A stretch of 39,593 bases of DNA from JBAXRT01 sp037131065. GTDB taxonomy: Bacteria; Bacteroidota; Bacteroidia; Bacteroidales; FEN-979. Under the pieces are notes generated by a model. It made no database searches. It saw only the letters and a program-made list of their open reading frames with translations, and was not told the origin of the DNA. This document shows, piece after piece, positions 33,463 to 39,593 of the stretch (the first letter of the stretch is position 1; each line of letters begins with the position of its first letter). Location: NCBI GenBank assembly GCA_037131065.1, contig JBAXRT010000006.1, positions 1-39,593 of the forward strand. Reading direction: 5' to 3'. The position numbers and the translations under genes were made by a program.

Positions 33463-35244
33463 ATGGCTGAAGTGACAAGGACATTTGATATTCTGGAGAG
33501 ATACAGGAATCATTTTGACAAGGAGGATGTTTTTGTGTATAAGCAGGAGGGGAAGTGGAAGAAATTCAGCACGACGGATTACATTAATTTTTCCAACTGG
33601 TTCAGCCTGGGGCTTCTTGAACTTGGATTTAGGAAAGGAGATAAAATCGCCTCCATTAGCACCAACCAGCCCGAATGGAATTTTATCGATATCGGCATGG
33701 CACAGATCGGTGTGATCCATGTCCCGGTTTTCCCGACCATCCACAGGAAAGAATTTGAACATATCATCAGCCACTCTGAGGCAAAATATTTATTCATCTC
33801 CGATAAACTTCTCTTCCAGAAATTTGAACCCCTGGCCAAATCAATATCCTCCCTGGCTGGCATTTACTCGTTTAACAAAATTGAGGGTGCGAAAAATTGG
33901 ATGGAGATCATTGACGCAGGGAAATGGAAAGCTGAATCAGGCCTGCAAAGGCTTGAGGAAATTAAGCGCAGTATCTCCCCTTCCGATGTGGCAGTCCTGA
34001 TCTACACAAGTGGTACGACAGGCTGGTCAAAAGGGGTCTTGCTTTCACACAGGAACCTGGTCTCTAACTTCATCGCTGCCGCTGAGGTTTTCAGGCTTGA
34101 TCCCGAATTCCGCTATCTGAGCATTCTTCCGCTTTGCCATGTCGGAGGACGACTAGGAAATTACCAGACCCAGTACTGCGGTGCCAGCATTTACTATGCC
34201 GAGAACATGAATGCACTGGCTGCCAATATGAAAGAAGTGCGGCCGGAAGGGTTTGATGCAGTACCACGGATCCTGGAAAAAATCCTGACTACTATTATTT
34301 CAAAAGGTCAGAAGCTCAGCGGTTTTAAGAAAAAATTATTCTTCTGGTCCATCAACCTGGGAATGAGATTCAATGACGATACAAACAACGCTCTCTGGTA
34401 TCGCATGAAACTTTCAATTGCCGACAGGCTTATCTTCAAAAAATGGAGAGATGCTATAGGCGGAAGGATCAAAATTGTCGGATGTGGCGGGGCATCATTG
34501 CAGCCCCAGGTTGAAAAGATCTTCTGGGCTGCCGGGGTCAAAATAATCAACATGTACGGTCTTACGGAGACCTCTCCGATTATAACCATCAACCGGCAAA
34601 ATCATCCCGATGTCTATCTCGGCTCCGTGGGATGCCCTATTGGGGATGTTCAGGTGAAAATCGCGGACGACGGAGAAATTCTCTGCAAGGGGCCTAACAT
34701 CATGCTGGAATACTATAAGGATAAAGATGCAACAATTCATGCCTTTGACAGGGACGGCTGGTTTATGACAGGGGACATCGGTTATATTAAGGACAATAAA
34801 TTTTTAAAAGTGACCGACCGTAAAAAGGAGATGTTTAAACTGGCAAACGGTAAATTCATCGCACCCCAGTTAATGGAAAATAAGCTAAAAGAATCCATCT
34901 ACGTTGATCATGCATTTATTGTTGGCGAAGGCCAGAAATTCGTCGGGGCCATCATCTCCCCGAATTTTGATCACCTGAAAGACTGGGCATCGGGCAATAA
35001 CTTCTACACACAGGATCCGGAAAAACTGATCACTCTAAAGGAAATAAATGATTTTTACCATGAGATCATTGAAGCATTGAATAAGGAATTAATGGATTAC
35101 CAAAGGATAAAAAAGATCCTGCTCGTGCATGATGAATGGTCGACAAATACCGGCGAATTATCCCATACACTGAAGTTAAAACGGAAACATCTTTATACTA
35201 AATACAAAGATCTGATCTCACAGATTTACAACCAGATCATTTGA
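33463..35244 (+). CDS. AMP-dependent acyl-CoA synthetase/ligase (FAA1/FadD15-like)
   Basis: The 593-residue adenylate-forming enzyme activates a carboxylic acid, probably a long-chain fatty acid, to acyl-AMP and then acyl-CoA. The P-loop is IYTSGTTGWSKGVLLSHRNL (about 180-199). Then come GGASLQPQVEKIFWAAGVKI and the A5 motif NMYGLTETSPIITINR. Adenylate binding is in GWFMTGDIGYIKDNKFLKVT, the hinge is DRKKEMFKLANGKFIAPQLM, and a C-terminal Lys-containing tail follows. The layout is that of bacterial long-chain acyl-CoA synthetases rather than of acyl-ACP ligases. It is first of three overlapping genes with an oxidoreductase and an acyltransferase, so it may feed a dedicated lipid pathway rather than beta-oxidation. 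Confidence 0.92.
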   Translation: MAEVTRTFDILERYRNHFDKEDVFVYKQEGKWKKFSTTDYINFSNWFSLGLLELGFRKGDKIASISTNQPEWNFIDIGMAQIGVIHVPVFPTIHRKEFEHIISHSEAKYLFISDKLLFQKFEPLAKSISSLAGIYSFNKIEGAKNWMEIIDAGKWKAESGLQRLEEIKRSISPSDVAVLIYTSGTTGWSKGVLLSHRNLVSNFIAAAEVFRLDPEFRYLSILPLCHVGGRLGNYQTQYCGASIYYAENMNALAANMKEVRPEGFDAVPRILEKILTTIISKGQKLSGFKKKLFFWSINLGMRFNDDTNNALWYRMKLSIADRLIFKKWRDAIGGRIKIVGCGGASLQPQVEKIFWAAGVKIINMYGLTETSPIITINRQNHPDVYLGSVGCPIGDVQVKIADDGEILCKGPNIMLEYYKDKDATIHAFDRDGWFMTGDIGYIKDNKFLKVTDRKKEMFKLANGKFIAPQLMENKLKESIYVDHAFIVGEGQKFVGAIISPNFDHLKDWASGNNFYTQDPEKLITLKEINDFYHEIIEALNKELMDYQRIKKILLVHDEWSTNTGELSHTLKLKRKHLYTKYKDLISQIYNQII

Positions 35245-35249
35245 ATTCT

Positions 35250-36695
35250 ATGTCTGAACATTATGATGTGATCATCATCGGGGGCGGCCTTGCCGGATTG
35301 ACATGCGGTGCAAAACTCACCCATGCCGGCCTGAGTATCCTTTTGCTTGAACAGCATCATGTTCCCGGAGGATGCGCAACGACATACAGGCATAAAGACT
35401 TTAACATCGAAGTAGGCTTGCATGAGATGGATGGATTTGCAGGGGGAAATCTGAAAAATAAAATATTCAGGGAGCTGGAGGTTTTTGATAATGTCAGTTT
35501 TATCTCTACAGGAAGTTTTTACCGGTTTGTTCATAATGATCTTGACTTCGTTGTTCCGCATGAACCTTCAAAAGCCGTTGAACTTTTCATTGGAAAATTT
35601 CCCTCGCAAACGGAAGGGATCAGGCTCTATTTTGATCGGATAATCAATAACAGAAAATACCGCAAACCAGATTCACTGGCTAAAGAAAACCTTGGTGATT
35701 TTCTGGATTCTATAATTTCCGACGATGAACTGAAATTAGCCCTCACCGGAAACCTGATGGCCTTCTCCGATGATCCGTATAATATTTCTCTCGATTATTT
35801 CGCCCTGGCTCAGGGATCATTCCACAACTCCTCAGGTGTGTTTATTAAAAACGGATCTCAGGAACTCTCCAACTACCTTCTAAGTTATATTGTGAACCGT
35901 GGCGGGAAGGTATTGCTGAAGCACCGGGCAGATAAAATTATTGCCCGGAACAACCATGTTTCAGGGGTGGAATACCATCACGTTTCGGACCCTGGAAAAA
36001 TCCTGATGGCAACAGCAGATTTTGTGGTTGCAAACAACTCGGTTTTAAACGTGTTGAGTCAAATGATTTCATCAACTGATTTGACCGACCGGTTCAACCC
36101 CTTTGAGATAAGCCCATCTATGTTTACCCTCTACCTTTGTTTCAGTAAACCATTAAAAGACTTAGGAAACCCTGCATATTGCACCAGCTTTATCCCCCCG
36201 GACATAAAGAACCTCAGGGATATTGGATTGTCGAACAAATCCGGGTTCGACAAGAAACATTTTGTACTTACCGATTACAGCCAGATTGATTCCGGACTTG
36301 CTCCTGAAGGAAAAAGTTTTGCTGTAATTGTCTGTACGGATTATGCTGATTACTGGCGTAGTTTCTCAAGGGAGGATTACCTGGCTGAAAAAGAAAGGGT
36401 TTCAGGGATGTTACTCCGCAGGTTGGATCAGTACATTCCTGGCGCTTCAAAAAACCTTGAGTATTCAGATGCTGCAACCCCCCTGACCATTGAAAGATAT
36501 ACATCAAATCCCTCGGGGGCAATTTACGGCTTTGCCCAGACAACTCGCCGACCCTCAAATCCGAATATTTCAGAGAGCATCTCAAACCTCTATTTAGCAT
36601 CCGCATGGGATAAATTCGGAGGTGGATTTTCCGGCGTGATCTATTCCGGCTATTTCACCGGTATTGAAATAATTCGTCATGCAAGAAACAGGTAA
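35250..36695 (+). CDS. Phytoene-desaturase-like FAD-dependent oxidoreductase
   Basis: The 481-residue flavoprotein starts with the dinucleotide fold YDVIIIGGGLAGLTCGAKLT, followed by LLEQHHVPGGCATTYRHKDF as in CrtI, carotenoid isomerase and retinol saturase relatives. The C-terminal FAD segment is NLYLASAWDKFGGGFSGVIY, a variant of the usual PGGG motif. The ATG at 35250 is used; a TTG nine bases earlier overlaps the ligase stop. Members desaturate, saturate or isomerise polyene or acyl chains. No phytoene synthase is nearby, so a carotenoid role is not supported; an acyl or polyene substrate made by the preceding ligase is plausible. The gene overlaps the acyltransferase ATG by 17 bases. Confidence 0.87.
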   Translation: MSEHYDVIIIGGGLAGLTCGAKLTHAGLSILLLEQHHVPGGCATTYRHKDFNIEVGLHEMDGFAGGNLKNKIFRELEVFDNVSFISTGSFYRFVHNDLDFVVPHEPSKAVELFIGKFPSQTEGIRLYFDRIINNRKYRKPDSLAKENLGDFLDSIISDDELKLALTGNLMAFSDDPYNISLDYFALAQGSFHNSSGVFIKNGSQELSNYLLSYIVNRGGKVLLKHRADKIIARNNHVSGVEYHHVSDPGKILMATADFVVANNSVLNVLSQMISSTDLTDRFNPFEISPSMFTLYLCFSKPLKDLGNPAYCTSFIPPDIKNLRDIGLSNKSGFDKKHFVLTDYSQIDSGLAPEGKSFAVIVCTDYADYWRSFSREDYLAEKERVSGMLLRRLDQYIPGASKNLEYSDAATPLTIERYTSNPSGAIYGFAQTTRRPSNPNISESISNLYLASAWDKFGGGFSGVIYSGYFTGIEIIRHARNR

Positions 36696-37587
36696 TAGTT
36701 TCCGGAGAAGAATTTCAAAACGCATCGAATTTCTTGCGGTCTACCTTCTGGTTCAGTTTTTCCGTGTTATTCCTTTCTTTTTAATCTATTGGATCTCTTT
36801 CTGCGCCTATATCTTGGCATTTTATATTTGGGGATACAGAAAAAGGGTTGTCTTTTCAAATTTAAAAAACTCTTTTCCTGAAAAATCATCCGAGGAGATA
36901 CAAAAAACAGCAAAACAGTTTTACAGGAATTTCTGTGATGTTCTTGCCGAAACTGCCAGGGGGCTTTCCATGAGCGAAAGGTCTTTGCTCAAACGGTTCC
37001 GGGTTGTTAATCCTGAATTACTGAACAAACTTTTCAAGCAGAACAAGAGTGTTATTTCAATTGGGGCTCATTATGCCAACTCGGAATGGGGCAAAATCTT
37101 AGGAAAGCAACTAAAGCATCCTATGATCATCATCTACAGTCCCTTCATGAATAAATTTCTTGACCGGTATAACAACAGGAAACGGATGAGCTATGGCATG
37201 AACCTGATTCCATTGGCCAAGACATTAAGAACTTTTAATGAGCTGAGGAGCGAACCTCACTGCTTTATCATGGGGGTTGATCAGCGTCCTTTTGACCTGA
37301 AAAGTGCTCTCTGGTTTTCATTTCTTAACCAGGAGACTCCATTCCATAAGGGATACGAGACTATTGCCCGTAAATTCAATATCCCTGTTGTCTATTCCGA
37401 TATCCAAAGGGTCAGGCGAGGCTATTACACGATCGAATATATCATGTTGTGTGAAGAGCCCTCCACAGTCAAGGAGGGATTTGTTGTTGATTGCTTTGTC
37501 AAAACACTGGAAAAAACAATCAGAAAAAAACCGGAAGACTGGCTTTGGAGCCACAAAAGGTGGAAATATAAAAGAAATTCCGCTTAA
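36679..37587 (+). CDS. LpxL/HtrB-family lipid acyltransferase
   Basis: The 302-residue membrane-bound acyltransferase has an N-terminal hydrophobic helix (about 17-50, VYLLVQFFRVIPFFLIYWIS). The family start follows with RKRVVFSNLKNSFPEKSSEE. Catalytic HX4E lies in GAHYANSEWG (H131, E136), the acyl-acceptor region around FMNKFLDRYNNRKRM, and MGVDQRPFDLKSALWFSFLN resembles the conserved D-x-x-P block. It ends with the typical PEDWLWSHKRWKYKR. LpxL-type enzymes acylate lipid A; relatives acylate glycolipids, ornithine lipids or pigments. Being third in a tight operon after the ligase and oxidoreductase, it may transfer their product. A lipid A role cannot be excluded. Confidence 0.9.
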   Translation: MQETGNSFRRRISKRIEFLAVYLLVQFFRVIPFFLIYWISFCAYILAFYIWGYRKRVVFSNLKNSFPEKSSEEIQKTAKQFYRNFCDVLAETARGLSMSERSLLKRFRVVNPELLNKLFKQNKSVISIGAHYANSEWGKILGKQLKHPMIIIYSPFMNKFLDRYNNRKRMSYGMNLIPLAKTLRTFNELRSEPHCFIMGVDQRPFDLKSALWFSFLNQETPFHKGYETIARKFNIPVVYSDIQRVRRGYYTIEYIMLCEEPSTVKEGFVVDCFVKTLEKTIRKKPEDWLWSHKRWKYKRNSA

Positions 37588-37644
37588 TATTCTCAGTTTT
37601 TTCGTTCCTTTGTTTCTTCGGTAAAACCCTCATTTACAAAAAGT

Positions 37645-39593
37645 ATGAAAAAATTATTTATTCCTCAAGCCTTGGTCATATCCTTGATACTGACCATGAC
37701 TTTCACTGCCTTTGGACAGGTAGTGTTCGATCTGAAAAGTACGCCGGCACTAGACTCAAAAGTGAAAACTGGTGTCCTTGAAAACGGGATGCGTTATTTC
37801 ATCCGTTCCAACAAACTCCCGGAAAAAAGGGGAGAATTTTATCTTGCAAATAACGTCGGGGCAATAGAGGAGGACGATGATCAGAATGGTCTGGCACATT
37901 TCACCGAACACATGGCATTTAACGGTACAAAGAACTTTCCCAAAAAAGGGATCCTCGATTACCTTGCAACGATCGGGGTGAAATTCGGCACCAATGTCAA
38001 TGCCGGAACGGGTATTGCCCAGACGGTCTATAGCCTTTCAAATGTTCCATTGTTAAGAGAGGGGGTTATAGATAGCGCATTACTGATTCTTCACGACTGG
38101 GCTCATTATATCTCATTTGAACCTGCTGAGGTTGACCTTGAAAGAGGAGTCATAAGGGAGGAATGGAGAATGTATGGTTCGGCAGATGAGAGGATGAACA
38201 ACGAACTGGCGCCTACCATATACAAGGGGTCAAAATACGCAAAACGTAATGTGATCGGTGATACTGCGGTAATCAACCATTTTGCTTATAATACCATTAC
38301 CAATTTTTACAATAAATGGTACAGGCCTGATCTGCAGGCCATCGTAATTGTAGGGGATTTCGATGAGAATGTCGTTGAGGCAAAAATTAAAAAGCTTTTC
38401 GGGGAAATTCCCAAAGTTCAAAGCCCTTCTCCCAAAGAAATTTACCCATTACCGGATAACACAGAGCCCCTGATCGGTACGGCAACCGATAAGGAGGCTA
38501 CATCCACCTCTGTAGATATAAGCTTTAAGCACGATGCAATAAAGGACAGTGAAAAGAACCTCAGCTACATGCGGTTACAGATTATCCGGAGCCTGATAAA
38601 CAACATGTTCGGCCAACGCATGAACGAGCTTTCCCGTATTGAAAATCCGCCTTTTATCTCCGCTTTCAGTTATTATGGGAACTTTACCAAGTCGAAGGAT
38701 GCCTTCACCGGAACAGCAACCGCCGCAAACAATGAAGCAATTAAGGCCTTGAAAGCACTCCTGACTGAAATGGAACGGATGAGGCTTTATGGCTTTACTC
38801 CAGGCGAATTTGAACGCGCAAAGGCAAATGTGATGAGAAATTACGAATCCCGTTTCATGGACCGGGATAAAAGAAAGAACCGTGAACTTGTCTATCCGAA
38901 TATCTCTTATTTCTTAGTCAAAAATCCCAATCCTGGCATCGAATTTGAATATGAGTTCGTAAAAACCGAACTGCCGGGGATCTCCCTTGATGAAATAAAT
39001 TCAGAAGCAAAAAAATATGTGAGGGACGACAATGAAGTTATAACCGTAACGGGTCCGCAAAAAGAGGGGATAACAATCCCGACCATTCAGGAGATCCAGA
39101 ATGTTCTTTTAACTTACAAATCAGCAAAGATTGGCCCTTATGTGGATTTGATGGCGGGGAAGAAACTCATCGAAAAAGAACCTGCTCCGGGCAAAGTAAC
39201 AAAAGCCTCGGCAAATGCTGTTCTTGGCACTACCGAATGGATCCTTTCCAACGGAATGAAGATCGTGTTCAAGCCAACCGACATTAAAGAAGATGAGTTG
39301 ATAATCCGTGGATATAGTCCGGGCGGTGCTTCTCTGTTAAAAGATGAAGAGGTTATTGCCTCTGCAGTGGTTGGTAATGCCGTTGACCAGATGGGAATCG
39401 CCGGCTTCTCCCGAACTGATTTGAATAAGTTATTGGCTGGAAAAAGAATCAATATCAATCTGAATATCGCCAGGGACCAGGATGTCATGAATGTCAGGAC
39501 CTCTCCGAAAGATCTTGAGACTTCCCTGCAACTCATTTACCTCTATTTTACTAATCCCAGGTGGAACGACACCGATTTTAAAACCTTTATGGA
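37645..39593 (+). CDS. M16-family zinc peptidase, C-terminal part beyond window
   Basis: The open frame runs without a stop from 37645 to the window end (649 complete codons), so the gene is partial. A signal peptide (about 1-24, ending FGQ) leads to the M16 domain. The inverted zinc motif HFTEH is at residues 85-89 in GLAHFTEHMAFNGTKNF, and the distal Glu is in ERGVIREEWRM. Then come the M16_C-like segments from about residue 225 and the beginning of a second M16 unit (TTEWILSNGMKIVFKPTDIK). Full M16 proteins of this type in Bacteroidota are about 930-950 residues with two such halves; this one shows roughly two thirds. A periplasmic protease role is likely. It lies 57 bases after the acyltransferase gene and may have its own promoter. 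Confidence 0.9.
   Translation, partial: MKKLFIPQALVISLILTMTFTAFGQVVFDLKSTPALDSKVKTGVLENGMRYFIRSNKLPEKRGEFYLANNVGAIEEDDDQNGLAHFTEHMAFNGTKNFPKKGILDYLATIGVKFGTNVNAGTGIAQTVYSLSNVPLLREGVIDSALLILHDWAHYISFEPAEVDLERGVIREEWRMYGSADERMNNELAPTIYKGSKYAKRNVIGDTAVINHFAYNTITNFYNKWYRPDLQAIVIVGDFDENVVEAKIKKLFGEIPKVQSPSPKEIYPLPDNTEPLIGTATDKEATSTSVDISFKHDAIKDSEKNLSYMRLQIIRSLINNMFGQRMNELSRIENPPFISAFSYYGNFTKSKDAFTGTATAANNEAIKALKALLTEMERMRLYGFTPGEFERAKANVMRNYESRFMDRDKRKNRELVYPNISYFLVKNPNPGIEFEYEFVKTELPGISLDEINSEAKKYVRDDNEVITVTGPQKEGITIPTIQEIQNVLLTYKSAKIGPYVDLMAGKKLIEKEPAPGKVTKASANAVLGTTEWILSNGMKIVFKPTDIKEDELIIRGYSPGGASLLKDEEVIASAVVGNAVDQMGIAGFSRTDLNKLLAGKRININLNIARDQDVMNVRTSPKDLETSLQLIYLYFTNPRWNDTDFKTFM

Overview
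The window looks like a chromosomal segment of a Bacteroidota bacterium, probably an environmental Bacteroidales-type lineage (no species call is possible). Evidence: several starts are preceded by a TAnnTTTG -7 element, there is a broken type IX secretion sorting domain, a carboxypeptidase-regulatory-like secreted protein, a LytS/LytTR pair, an FHS-family sugar permease, a phosphate-selective porin and a CHAD protein. I see no insertion sequence, phage, CRISPR array or rRNA. Coding density is high and most genes sit in tightly packed runs.

Layout. 1-110: the 3' part of tRNA-Arg(CCU) and its hairpin terminator. 116-1501: a secreted protein of unknown role. 1586-1895: a decayed T9SS sorting-domain remnant. 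1876-10461 (minus): one compact run of eight genes, in transcription order LytS-type sensor kinase, LytTR regulator, TolC-like outer-membrane protein, MacA-like adaptor, ABC ATPase, MacB-like permease, DNA photolyase and a lipocalin-like lipoprotein. 10608-12729 (plus): rpoN (sigma-54) and a membrane protein. 12730-15748 (minus): an outer-membrane barrel protein, a sugar nucleotidyltransferase and an FHS sugar permease. 15939-21562 (plus): two large hybrid histidine kinases.

21527-33257 (minus) is a phosphate region of about 12 kb. In transcription order it holds pitA with its DUF47/PhoU-like partner, a 158-aa unknown protein, a CHAD protein, a TPR-PAS-HisKA_2 sensor kinase, and then porin-pstS-pstC-pstA-pstB-phoU behind the best promoter in the window. 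It combines high- and low-affinity phosphate uptake, a likely polyphosphate-binding protein and an unusual kinase, but contains no recognisable phoB or phoR.

33463-37587 (plus) is a three-gene overlapping operon: an acyl-CoA synthetase-like ligase, a phytoene-desaturase-like FAD oxidoreductase and an LpxL-family acyltransferase. It suggests activation, redox change and transfer of an acyl group onto a membrane lipid or pigment. It is followed by an M16 peptidase cut off by the window end.

Most promising for something undescribed: the phosphate/CHAD/kinase/158-aa block, the ligase-oxidoreductase-acyltransferase operon, and a photolyase built into a two-component efflux operon.
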